Assembly: GCF_000332495.1 (NCBI RefSeq)
Contig: NZ_AOGW02000013.1
Location: 1 to 61,328, forward strand
Direction: 5' to 3'
DNA from: Leptospira terpstrae serovar Hualin str. LT 11-33 = ATCC 700639
GTDB lineage: Bacteria; Spirochaetota; Leptospiria; Leptospirales; Leptospiraceae
Length of the DNA: 61,328 bases
Positions within the stretch are counted from its first letter, which is position 1. The number at the start of each line of letters is the position of its first letter. The notes beneath the pieces were generated by a model. The model searched no databases. It was not told the DNA's origin and saw nothing but the letters and a program-made list of their open reading frames with translations. The translations under genes and the position numbers were made by a program. Below, one piece after another: positions 8,978 through 18,240 of the stretch.

Positions 8978-11900
8978 TTGCCGATACATTATTACGCTGG
9001 CCTTCATCTAGGTGAGATTACCACCAAACTTGGAAAACAAATCACCGAAGACCAAAGAGAAAATCCACTCAAACGACCACTCGTTGTAGTTCCCAATCAA
9101 AATCTAATCCCATGGTTACGACTAAACTTACCAAAGTATGATCCTTCACATCTTTCCTTAAACATTGAATTTACGTTTTTGGAAAAGGCAATTTTAAGAA
9201 CTATATTTCAATCATTGAATATACAAAATTACGAAGAAGAAACCGCGCTGTATCAATACGATAGATTAAAACGAGATTGTTTTGCCCTACTTTACAAAAA
9301 ACAAAATTCATTATTTAATAAATTCCCTGAGATGGAACAGTATTTAGAGGAGATTCCGAAGTTATATTATCTTTCCGATGTACTTACTAAATACTTTAAA
9401 GATTATGAACTCAACCGTGAAGAGTGGATCAAAGATTGGCTTAGTTTGGAAACCAAATCCATTCCAAACGAACTAAAAAAAGATCCATATTGGGAATTAG
9501 AAAAACAAATTTACACTGAGATTTACAAAGACAACTCAAAACCTAAAAACTTATTTCAGTATTTGGAAGAAGGGAAAAAGTTATCTTTGAATGGCGACTT
9601 ACACTTGTTTTGTTTATCGAATCTTTCTGGAACTTATATAGATTTTTTTAAACAAACAGCTCTGGTGCAAGATTCTAAACTAACCGTACATATCTACCAG
9701 TTTCACAATGGCAAAACCATTGGCAAAAATTCCGAAAAAACTAAAAACTATTTATCCAAGTTTTCAAAACCACAATCCTTTTTGGCAAAGGAATTTGCAA
9801 ATGATCAGTATAACAAACAAAAGCCAAAATTTGTCAATGGTGGGATGCTTTCTAAATTAAAATCATTTTTACTGGAAGAGTCTCCTAAAACCGACAACTA
9901 TTTAGAAGATCAAACAGTTCGAGTTTGGAACGCACCTTCTGTTTACCGCGAAGTGGAATCAATAGCACATGATATCTTACATAAAATTAGTATCAGCAAA
10001 GGAAAACTAAATTTATTAGATTTTGCAATTCTTGTACCCAATATGAACGAATACCGTTCTGCCGTAGAATGGGTGTTTGATGGCGGGATTTACACAACAC
10101 GAAACAAAGAACATCTACCGAAGTTACTAAAGATACCTTATTCGATTACAGATTTGGTGGCAAAAGATACTTCGCAACTATATTTGGCATTATCTACATT
10201 GTTTCGCTGCTTAAAAAACAATCGATTTGAAAAAGAAGATATTCATACTCTTTTTAAAAATCCTCTCATCGTAAATCCAAATGAAAGCGACGAAGAAACG
10301 CCAGTAAAAGTATTAGATTTGATAGAATCTTTAGGATCAATTTATGAAGAGGATAAAGAATTTAATCCTTATACAATTTCCTTTGGCCTCAAACGTGCAG
10401 TTGTTTCTATGGTTGCTGAAGAAGAAGCAGCATGGTCAGAACTTCAGATGGTTACAAAACCGATCACTTCAAACAATACTATCATCCAATTCGTAGAAAT
10501 TTGGAATCGTATCAAAGAAATCCAATGGGATTTAAAAGAAAAAATTTTAAAAACACCAAAAGGTGAAAGATATCCAATCTTAGAAAATTCATTTCAAAAA
10601 TTATTTTCGTTTGAAGGAGAATGGGAAAGAGAACGTTTATACTTCAACGCATGGCTTAAGTCAATTGAGTTTTGGTGTGACTCCGATTGGAACCAAACAA
10701 GTGACTTTTTAGAAATGATGTCTTTACTAACGGAAGAAACTTTTTCTGACATTCCCATGCAAAGAGGAAATTATTTAACCGAGGGCATTACGGTTTCTCT
10801 TTTACAACCAATGCGACCTATTCCTTTTTTGCATGTTTACATTGCAGGACTCGGGGAAGGAAAATTTCCAGGTACCGTAGATAGATCTAGATTCAATTTA
10901 AGAAGGTATGATTCCAAACCTTGGGATCTTAATCGAAGAGAAATCCAAGAATCCTTATTTTGGGAATCCATCCTTTCCGCGGAAGAAAGTATCACATTTT
11001 CTTATGTTGGTAAAAACACATTAGAAGACAAAGAATTCGAACCCTGTTCAACTTTATTTGAAGTAATGACTGCAATGGAACTTAAAGAAGCCGTAGATTT
11101 GCCACTAACATCATATAGTCGATTTTATGATAAAAATCCATTCCCTTCCTTTGATTATGTTCGTAATTTAGAAAGATTTAGAAACTCTAACGGAACATTG
11201 CCAAATCCAAGTTTTACTGATCCAAATTCATTAACTAAAATAGAAATTTCAGAAGTGAAATCTAACGAAATCACTGTGCAACAACTCACCAATGGACTAA
11301 AGAATCCCATCTTAGTACCCTTATTAGAAAACCTAGGCAAGATTTGGGAGGAGGAAGAAACGCAAGAGGAAGAACCATTCCGGCTCAATCAATTAGAAAT
11401 TTTTACCATTAAATCAATTTTTATTCCTATCTTTACTGAGTCCTTAGTGAAAGACAAAGAATGGATTTGGAACCGAGAAAATATAAAAACTCATCTAGCT
11501 GAACTCACCCTGAGAGCAGAACAAAATGCAGAATTTCCTTATGGTGCCTTTCATATTGTTTCTACTGAAGTATTATTAGACGAGTTAGATATTATCTCTG
11601 AAAGGTTTCGAATCTTAAAGGAATCTCTCTTCCATCCAGAAGACAATCTATCGTATTTAAAGGCAGTTTCCATTGGAGACACAGGGCTTCGCGATTGTAA
11701 AAAACTTGAACCTTACCGTCTAACAGAGATTTATTTACTCACTGGGGAATGGGAAAACATCATTGAAAAAGATGGCGTATACTATTGGTTTTATGCTGGC
11801 AGTTTGTACGATAAACCAAAATACCCAAATGAGTATTTAAAAGATTATCTCGGAAAAATGGCATTTGTTTTGATTAGCGCCTGTTTGTTTCGGCTTACCG

Positions 11901-12280
11901 GAAATGCTTTAGTCACCATTCCAGCAAATGCAAAAGATTTCAAAAATGAAACTTGGATAGATATGTCCGAACTTTTGGTAGAAGATTGCCGGTCTTATTT
12001 AAATTCTATATTTCAATTAGTGAAGACAGATAATCCGATTTATATCCCGACTGCAGGTTTAAATCTTTTCTTTTCTCAACATCCTTTGGAAGAAATAATA
12101 ACAAATTTAGATCAAATCGATGAACTTTGGAAGGTTTTTCTAAAAGAAGAAAGTGAAACAGTTTTGCATTTTGAAAATCAGATTATGAAACTCTCTCCTT
12201 ATACAAAAGTATTGCTAGAAAATTTTTCCATACGATCAGTATTGGAGATTTTTATACCTCTTTTAAAAAAGGGATTTTAA
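8978..12280 (+). CDS. recC: RecBCD subunit RecC
   Basis: RecC is the helicase-like, inactivated subunit that splits the DNA strands and recognises Chi in the RecBCD end-repair nuclease. At 1100 residues it is close to the E. coli length (1122). It starts with PIHYYAGLHLGEITTKLG and VVPNQNLIPWL. Its most diagnostic stretch begins near residue 627, where GLGEGKFPG is followed by RRYDSKPWDLNRREIQESLF and SYVGKN, as in the RecC family. The start is TTG with AAGGG placed 7 bp upstream; there is no better ATG. It is the first gene of a tight recC-recB-recD operon (3-bp gap to recB). Confidence 0.93.
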   Translation: MPIHYYAGLHLGEITTKLGKQITEDQRENPLKRPLVVVPNQNLIPWLRLNLPKYDPSHLSLNIEFTFLEKAILRTIFQSLNIQNYEEETALYQYDRLKRDCFALLYKKQNSLFNKFPEMEQYLEEIPKLYYLSDVLTKYFKDYELNREEWIKDWLSLETKSIPNELKKDPYWELEKQIYTEIYKDNSKPKNLFQYLEEGKKLSLNGDLHLFCLSNLSGTYIDFFKQTALVQDSKLTVHIYQFHNGKTIGKNSEKTKNYLSKFSKPQSFLAKEFANDQYNKQKPKFVNGGMLSKLKSFLLEESPKTDNYLEDQTVRVWNAPSVYREVESIAHDILHKISISKGKLNLLDFAILVPNMNEYRSAVEWVFDGGIYTTRNKEHLPKLLKIPYSITDLVAKDTSQLYLALSTLFRCLKNNRFEKEDIHTLFKNPLIVNPNESDEETPVKVLDLIESLGSIYEEDKEFNPYTISFGLKRAVVSMVAEEEAAWSELQMVTKPITSNNTIIQFVEIWNRIKEIQWDLKEKILKTPKGERYPILENSFQKLFSFEGEWERERLYFNAWLKSIEFWCDSDWNQTSDFLEMMSLLTEETFSDIPMQRGNYLTEGITVSLLQPMRPIPFLHVYIAGLGEGKFPGTVDRSRFNLRRYDSKPWDLNRREIQESLFWESILSAEESITFSYVGKNTLEDKEFEPCSTLFEVMTAMELKEAVDLPLTSYSRFYDKNPFPSFDYVRNLERFRNSNGTLPNPSFTDPNSLTKIEISEVKSNEITVQQLTNGLKNPILVPLLENLGKIWEEEETQEEEPFRLNQLEIFTIKSIFIPIFTESLVKDKEWIWNRENIKTHLAELTLRAEQNAEFPYGAFHIVSTEVLLDELDIISERFRILKESLFHPEDNLSYLKAVSIGDTGLRDCKKLEPYRLTEIYLLTGEWENIIEKDGVYYWFYAGSLYDKPKYPNEYLKDYLGKMAFVLISACLFRLTGNALVTIPANAKDFKNETWIDMSELLVEDCRSYLNSIFQLVKTDNPIYIPTAGLNLFFSQHPLEEIITNLDQIDELWKVFLKEESETVLHFENQIMKLSPYTKVLLENFSIRSVLEIFIPLLKKGF

Positions 12281-12283
12281 TCA

Positions 12284-15200
12284 ATGGACCATCCCCTACT
12301 CCACAAACCTAAGTTCATTGAAGCCTCAGCCGGTACCGGCAAAACCCATCTAATCATGGAAATGTTAGGTGAGATCATGAAACATGATGTAGAGAACAAT
12401 ATTTCTGAGAACAGACTTCTAAATACTCTCGTACTTACCTTTACCGAAAAAGCTGCCGGAGAATTGAAAGGAAGACTCAAAACTAAAATTTTAGAACTTT
12501 CTGAAAACGGAAAACACTCAATCTACTCTCGTTATCTACGCGATTTAGACCAAGTCACCATATCTACCATCCATGGGTTTTGTAATATGGTCTTAAAAGA
12601 ATATCCAATAGAAACTCAAAACAATCCCAATGTCCGATTAACAAGCTCTGATGAATTAATTAAAAAATGTTTTTACTTACTAAAACGAAACCATTGGGGA
12701 CGTAGAAATTATAATGAATTAGCAAAGGATTTAAGCCAGTCCAAAGCCTTAGAAAAGGAAAAATCCATCACTGATACTGTATCAAAACTTCTTTCCAATA
12801 CAAAAGAATATTATTTTCCTAAGGTTTTAACTTTAGAGGAGACGATTACTTCACCTAATCTAGAAAATATTATTTCTTCTTTAACTCAAGTGATTCAATC
12901 AATGAAGGGACCAGTTGGAGATTTTATTTTCGAACAAGGAGACAAGAGAACTATTCAAAAATGGAGAGAGAGTTGGTTTTCTATGGATACCATACTCGAA
13001 GCCATTCTTTCGAAAGACTTAGAAATCCTTAAAACTGAATTACAAAGAATCGGAAGTTTCCAAAGAACGGCTGACAAAGTTTCTTACCAAGGCTTCGCTT
13101 ATCTTTTGTTAACTGGGAAAAATATCACAAAAAATCTAAATAAAGAAGCTATAGAATTACAATCTTCCATTTCAAAATTAATTTCCTTATTCGAAGAAAC
13201 CTTTCCGATAGATAAAATTGACTTAGAGGGTGAATGGTTTTTGCAAGAAACGGCACTAAGGCTCACCCAAGATACAAAACTTCAATTAAAAACTGGAGAT
13301 TTACTGACTTATGATCAGATGATCTTAAAGGTACATGAAACAGTAGTTACGGCTCCCAATCCATCACTTGTACAATCATTAAAAGAAAGATACCAAGTTT
13401 GTATTTTAGATGAGTTCCAAGATACAGACAAAAACCAATACCAAATTTTTCGCTCCTTATTTGTGGACCACAAAGACAAAACCAGAATGTTATTTTGTAT
13501 TGGCGACCCAAAACAAAGTATTTACGGATTCAGAGGAGCTGATATTGGAATTTATTTGGAAGCAGCGAGTGATTTTGCCAACTCCAAAGACAGCCTATCA
13601 ACGAACTTCCGCTCTACGAAAGAAATCATAGATGGTTTGAACCTTCTCTTTTACAACAAAGACAAGGAATTGGGAGAAACCAATTTTTTCCCGATCGAAG
13701 AGCCAGGTTCCAAAAAAGAAAATTACCAATACCACCCGGTTGCCTACCCTGATGCATCAGTTATTAAATATACCTATAGCGATTCAAAAGAATTCGGTAT
13801 CCACATCATCCAACATCCAGAGCACTTACAAAATGTAAGCCAAGCAAGGAGTGTATGGGCAGAATCTATAAAAAAAGAAATTTTGTCCTTCCAACAAAAA
13901 AAACAATCGTTATCTTACAATAAAAAAGGAGAACCCTTCTCCCAATCAGTTAAACTCAAAGATATCGCTGTATTATGTGGTAGTAAAAAAGAAACAGAGT
14001 TAATCGAAAAAACTTTATCAGATGTTGGAATCCCCTGTTCCATCTACAAACAGAGAGGAATTTTTCAATCTAGAGAAGCAGATCAAATTGAAAACTTATT
14101 GGAATGTTTAGCAGAATCGAATAGCTCTCGATCTTACAAACGAATTCTTTTCTCTGATCTTTTTGCAGTTCATCCAGAAGATCTGTCGAAGTACAATGAA
14201 CATTCCATTGATTCGTATGAAAAGTCGTTAATCGATGTTTGGCTAAAACTGATCAGGGACAATCGTTATGCGGCATTCTTTCGCTCTGTCATGGATGAAA
14301 CCCAAATACTCTGGAATCACGATCTTAAAAATTTAGAATGGGAAAGAAAACGAACGAACTATAGACAGATATTCCAAAGATTATTGGAATTCCAAATTCG
14401 CTCCAACGCAAATCTTAATGAACTACTGTCGGAATTACGAGAACTTAAAAAAGCAAAATCTTCTCCTGAGGAAGAACCTCTGTTTGACAGAGAAACCGAA
14501 GACGATGCTGTCCAAATTTTAACTATCCATGCCTCCAAGGGTTTGGAATGGCCCATTGTATTTTTATACTATTTTGGAACAAGACCCCAAAGTCTTACCC
14601 ATTATGAATACCCAACACTCATAAACGAAAATGGAAAATCCGAAAGAAAATGGATTCTTAGTTTATGGGATTCAAAAAACGGAAAACAAAATGAATTTAA
14701 TCATTTTATAAATGAACAAAAACGTCTGTTATATGTTGCCTTAACAAGACCCAACCTAAGATTGTATCTACCAATGTTGTCTTGGGGTAGAGATTTTATT
14801 CAAAAATCTGGCTATGGTAATATTTTATACACTGAACTCGAAAGAATCCAAGAACATTACTCCAATCATACGGGTCCTGAAAACAGTTATCTTTTCCGTA
14901 CAGAAAGTAATATTCAATCAATCGATAAGCCAAGTGATACAGATGGCTCAAACTCAGCGAAACATCAAAATGCTGCAGCGATTGTTTTTCCTACAGATAT
15001 CAAAGCAGGCAGAATCTTATTGCAACATAGTTATACAAGTCTACAAACCTCTCAAGGTCATTTAGTAAAAAACGAAGAGCCGCTAAAAGAAATTGAAGAG
15101 AACTTAGAACCAGCACCTTCAAACACTGAATCGAAATTACCTTCGAGTTCAAGAATCGGAAATTTTTTACATCGCATACTAGAATTATGTGAGTTTTCAA

Positions 15201-15892
15201 TTTTTGAACTTCCCATTGATGCAATCGAAAGACACCCTTCTTGGATATGGTCTTACAGCCAATCAATTCGACAATACCCCGTAAAACTTAGATTAGACTC
15301 AAATGAAAGTTTAGAAAAGATTGTGCTAAACCTGCTGAAAAGAGCAATGACTGCAGAAATCACTCTTGCAGATGGTGAACCATTTGTTTTGTGCCAACTG
15401 AAACAAGAAGACAAATCCTCTGAATTAAAATTCCATTTATACATTCAAAAGATGTTAGAAAAATCCGGTGCAGAATTAACACCAGGATTTGAAAACTACC
15501 TAAAGGGAGCTATTGATTTGGTTTTTGTTAAAAATGGAAAATATTATATCGCAGATTATAAATCCAATCTTTTACCAAATGATCTTTATGACAAAAACGC
15601 TGTGACAACTGCTGTGATTGAAAAGGGATATGTGATTCAAAAGTCTGTATATGCTTTGATTCTATTTGATTATCTCACTTCGCTTTATGGAAACAAACTG
15701 GCTCTAGAAAAGTTTGGAGGAGTGTATTATCTTTTCCTTCGTGGAATGGGAATGGCAAAAAACTCAGGTATCTATTCAGATCTTAAGTCGTCGCAATCAG
15801 AATGGACTTTAGATACTTTTACTGAAATTCGAAAAGAAGTTTTAACCTATGTTCGAGAAGCGTCACTTAGTTTAGAGAAGTTATACTTATGA
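12284..15892 (+). CDS. recB: RecBCD subunit RecB, helicase and nuclease
   Basis: This is a 1202-residue superfamily-1A helicase with a C-terminal nuclease. Motifs in order: Walker A ASAGTGKTH (residues 14-22), DEExx-like LDEFQDTD (about 375-382), IGDPKQSIYGFRGAD (about 407-420), LTIHASKGLEWP (about 746-757) and LYVALTRP (about 816). The nuclease domain near 1075-1095 has GAIDLVFV and IADYKSN, whose Asp, Asp and Lys match the RecB metal-binding site. It therefore appears catalytically complete. It lies 3 bp after recC and overlaps recD by ATGA. Role: 3'-5' helicase and nuclease acting on double-strand ends, with RecA loading. Confidence 0.95.
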   Translation: MDHPLLHKPKFIEASAGTGKTHLIMEMLGEIMKHDVENNISENRLLNTLVLTFTEKAAGELKGRLKTKILELSENGKHSIYSRYLRDLDQVTISTIHGFCNMVLKEYPIETQNNPNVRLTSSDELIKKCFYLLKRNHWGRRNYNELAKDLSQSKALEKEKSITDTVSKLLSNTKEYYFPKVLTLEETITSPNLENIISSLTQVIQSMKGPVGDFIFEQGDKRTIQKWRESWFSMDTILEAILSKDLEILKTELQRIGSFQRTADKVSYQGFAYLLLTGKNITKNLNKEAIELQSSISKLISLFEETFPIDKIDLEGEWFLQETALRLTQDTKLQLKTGDLLTYDQMILKVHETVVTAPNPSLVQSLKERYQVCILDEFQDTDKNQYQIFRSLFVDHKDKTRMLFCIGDPKQSIYGFRGADIGIYLEAASDFANSKDSLSTNFRSTKEIIDGLNLLFYNKDKELGETNFFPIEEPGSKKENYQYHPVAYPDASVIKYTYSDSKEFGIHIIQHPEHLQNVSQARSVWAESIKKEILSFQQKKQSLSYNKKGEPFSQSVKLKDIAVLCGSKKETELIEKTLSDVGIPCSIYKQRGIFQSREADQIENLLECLAESNSSRSYKRILFSDLFAVHPEDLSKYNEHSIDSYEKSLIDVWLKLIRDNRYAAFFRSVMDETQILWNHDLKNLEWERKRTNYRQIFQRLLEFQIRSNANLNELLSELRELKKAKSSPEEEPLFDRETEDDAVQILTIHASKGLEWPIVFLYYFGTRPQSLTHYEYPTLINENGKSERKWILSLWDSKNGKQNEFNHFINEQKRLLYVALTRPNLRLYLPMLSWGRDFIQKSGYGNILYTELERIQEHYSNHTGPENSYLFRTESNIQSIDKPSDTDGSNSAKHQNAAAIVFPTDIKAGRILLQHSYTSLQTSQGHLVKNEEPLKEIEENLEPAPSNTESKLPSSSRIGNFLHRILELCEFSIFELPIDAIERHPSWIWSYSQSIRQYPVKLRLDSNESLEKIVLNLLKRAMTAEITLADGEPFVLCQLKQEDKSSELKFHLYIQKMLEKSGAELTPGFENYLKGAIDLVFVKNGKYYIADYKSNLLPNDLYDKNAVTTAVIEKGYVIQKSVYALILFDYLTSLYGNKLALEKFGGVYYLFLRGMGMAKNSGIYSDLKSSQSEWTLDTFTEIRKEVLTYVREASLSLEKLYL

Positions 15893-17685
15893 AAGAAACA
15901 GAGTCCTCTTATTTGGAAATGGCAAAAGAAATCATAGCGCACTTCCCCCACATTCAAAAAGACCAGGAAGGGTTGGTTGCCAATCTGATTGAAGTTACAC
16001 AAAACGGAGATTTATACTTACCTGTAGAGGATTCAAAATTCTTAAAAGATTTTAAGAACCAATTCCCTTTCCACTTGGAATCAATAGGTAACGAAACAAG
16101 ACTCTACTTTCAAAAAACATATAGTGAAAAAATCCATTTTGAAACAAAGGTAAGAACATTACTTTCCAGCCGATCTGAAAATAACAAGTTAACCAAACTA
16201 CAGATTTCGGAAATAGAACCTATTATTTCAAAACTAGAAACTCAATTTCGAAATCCACTGGCATTAGAGCAAAAAAAAGCAGTGGCAGAGTCCATTTCTT
16301 CTTCTTTTCGAATTGTCGCAGGTGGACCAGGAACAGGCAAAACTACTGTTGTTTCCTTCATATTGAAGGTGTTAGATGAACTAAATGAATTACCGAGTCC
16401 AAATCATATTGCACTTGTAGCACCAACTGGCAGAGCCGCGCAAAGACTTACAGAATCTATTCAAAAAAATCTAAGTTACTTCTCAAACACTAAAGAATTG
16501 GCATCTTCATTACGTGGACAAACCATTCACAATTTATTAAAATATTTTCCAGACACTAAAAAACCTTATTACGGAGAAAAAAGATACCTTCCTTTTGATT
16601 TTATTATCATGGATGAAACTTCTATGGTAGATATGGCACTGATGAATTTGTTTTTGGACTCTATTAGCGAAAAAACTCATTTAATATTGTTAGGTGACCC
16701 TAATCAATTGCCTTCCGTTGGCCAAGGGGAAGTTTTATCCGATCTTTTGATAGAATTCAGAAAACAAGGAAAATTCGTTTCCGAATTAAAATCCAATCAT
16801 AGATCTTTGGTTTCTTCTGAATTTAGTCAATTTGCAGAATTAGTAAAAGATTCTTTTGATTTACCAAATACAAAAACTTCCTTTCCCAGTCCAAAAATTT
16901 TAGATTCTATTCAAAACAACGAAACTACAGATTTCATCTGGCTCCAAAAAGAAGAACCTAAACCCAATGACGACATTCCCTTTAAAAATTGGAAACAAGA
17001 TGATTTGATCCATTACTTATGGAAAGATTTCTTTTTGCCCACAGCTACCCTTTCCGCCAACCTAAACTGGAAAAAAGAAGATTTAACAACTAACCAAAAC
17101 AAAGAAACATTAGAAAAGTTGATTTCAGATTATCGTTGTTTGACTATACTAAGAAATGGTTATTATGGAATTGAATCTATACAAAGTAGAATATTAGAGC
17201 TCGCAAAAAAACAACTCACCTCTTCACACAATAACCCGCAAAACATTGAATATCGTCATTTAGCAAAATCTTTTTATTTTGAAGGAATGCCTATCATCAT
17301 CAAAAGAAACGATCAAATCAGAAAACTATTTAATGGAGACATTGGACTTGTCTTAAAAATAGAATCGGAACTAAGAGCTGTATTTTCGATAGAAAATAGA
17401 TTGTATTCATTTGCTTTGGATACTTTACCCGACCACGAACCTGCATTTTTTCTTACCATACACAAAAGTCAAGGATCCGAATACAATACCATTATTTTGT
17501 ATTTACCACCGGTATCTTCTTATCAATCAGAGGATTCTGAAGAAATTCCCATCCTCAACCGAAGAATCTTATACACAGCAGTAACGAGAGCCAAAAAGAA
17601 AGTGATCCTCATGGGGGATTATTCTACCTGGAAATTAGGTTTAGAAACCTTTAGGAAACGGAACACAGGTTTCCAATTATTTTAA
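15889..17685 (+). CDS. recD: RecBCD subunit RecD, 5'-3' helicase
   Basis: The protein has 598 residues (E. coli 608). An N-terminal ~110-residue domain would contact RecB/RecC. The helicase core follows: GGPGTGKTT (about 145-153), IIMDETSMVD (about 239), LLGDPNQLPSVGQGE (about 267), TIHKSQGSEY (about 523) and YTAVTRAKK (about 562), all intact. The start overlaps the recB stop (ATGA), so synthesis is probably translationally coupled. Its end overlaps the convergent deoxyribosyltransferase gene by 9 bp. Confidence 0.94.
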   Translation: MKETESSYLEMAKEIIAHFPHIQKDQEGLVANLIEVTQNGDLYLPVEDSKFLKDFKNQFPFHLESIGNETRLYFQKTYSEKIHFETKVRTLLSSRSENNKLTKLQISEIEPIISKLETQFRNPLALEQKKAVAESISSSFRIVAGGPGTGKTTVVSFILKVLDELNELPSPNHIALVAPTGRAAQRLTESIQKNLSYFSNTKELASSLRGQTIHNLLKYFPDTKKPYYGEKRYLPFDFIIMDETSMVDMALMNLFLDSISEKTHLILLGDPNQLPSVGQGEVLSDLLIEFRKQGKFVSELKSNHRSLVSSEFSQFAELVKDSFDLPNTKTSFPSPKILDSIQNNETTDFIWLQKEEPKPNDDIPFKNWKQDDLIHYLWKDFFLPTATLSANLNWKKEDLTTNQNKETLEKLISDYRCLTILRNGYYGIESIQSRILELAKKQLTSSHNNPQNIEYRHLAKSFYFEGMPIIIKRNDQIRKLFNGDIGLVLKIESELRAVFSIENRLYSFALDTLPDHEPAFFLTIHKSQGSEYNTIILYLPPVSSYQSEDSEEIPILNRRILYTAVTRAKKKVILMGDYSTWKLGLETFRKRNTGFQLF

Positions 17686-18198
17686 AGTTTTTAACAACTT
17701 TATTACTGTTTCCAAATTTCCTAAAACCAACCTTCCACCAGAACCGATAATGGAAAATTCTAACATTAAATTAATACTATTTCCGAAATCTTCATTCAGT
17801 AAAAAACCATCTTCATCGATCGCATAACCGGAAACATGTGGGTTGGTTGGGATTTTTGACTTAACAATTTCCGGCAAACTACGGTTATCATTTAAATAAC
17901 CCAAAACTAATTTGCCTTTGGCATAAGCATACCCTATTTCAAAAGCAGTTCCATCATCTACGCAAGCCCCTCGGAAAGGATTACAATTTGCAATCACAAT
18001 GTCTGATTTTTGAATTAGAGACAAATTCTCTTGGAAGATCTGATTGGCTTTAGCTAACTTTATTTTATCAGTTACTTCACCATCAAAAGGGCTAAGTGCA
18101 TGGTATCCAAATGACTCACAGAGTTTTTTTGACTTGGAAAGTACTTCCAAAGCATTTGGCAGAAAAACTTCCGGACCCGCAAGATATATTGTTTGCAT
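17677..18198 (-). CDS. Nucleoside 2-deoxyribosyltransferase
   Basis: The 173-residue protein belongs to the family that moves 2-deoxyribose between purine and pyrimidine bases in nucleoside salvage. It shows the N-terminal YLAGPEVF signature, then SDIVIANCNPFRG, and DDGTAFEIGYAYAKGK, whose Glu87 aligns with the catalytic nucleophile and whose Asp residues bind the sugar. The length is typical (about 150-175). It is a soluble enzyme, convergent with recD, with its own start at ATG 18198. Confidence 0.88.
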   Translation of the reverse strand: MQTIYLAGPEVFLPNALEVLSKSKKLCESFGYHALSPFDGEVTDKIKLAKANQIFQENLSLIQKSDIVIANCNPFRGACVDDGTAFEIGYAYAKGKLVLGYLNDNRSLPEIVKSKIPTNPHVSGYAIDEDGFLLNEDFGNSINLMLEFSIIGSGGRLVLGNLETVIKLLKTLK

Positions 18199-18240
18199 AC
18201 TGAATTCTATACGTAGCCGGAAAAAGATTTAAAGAAATTT

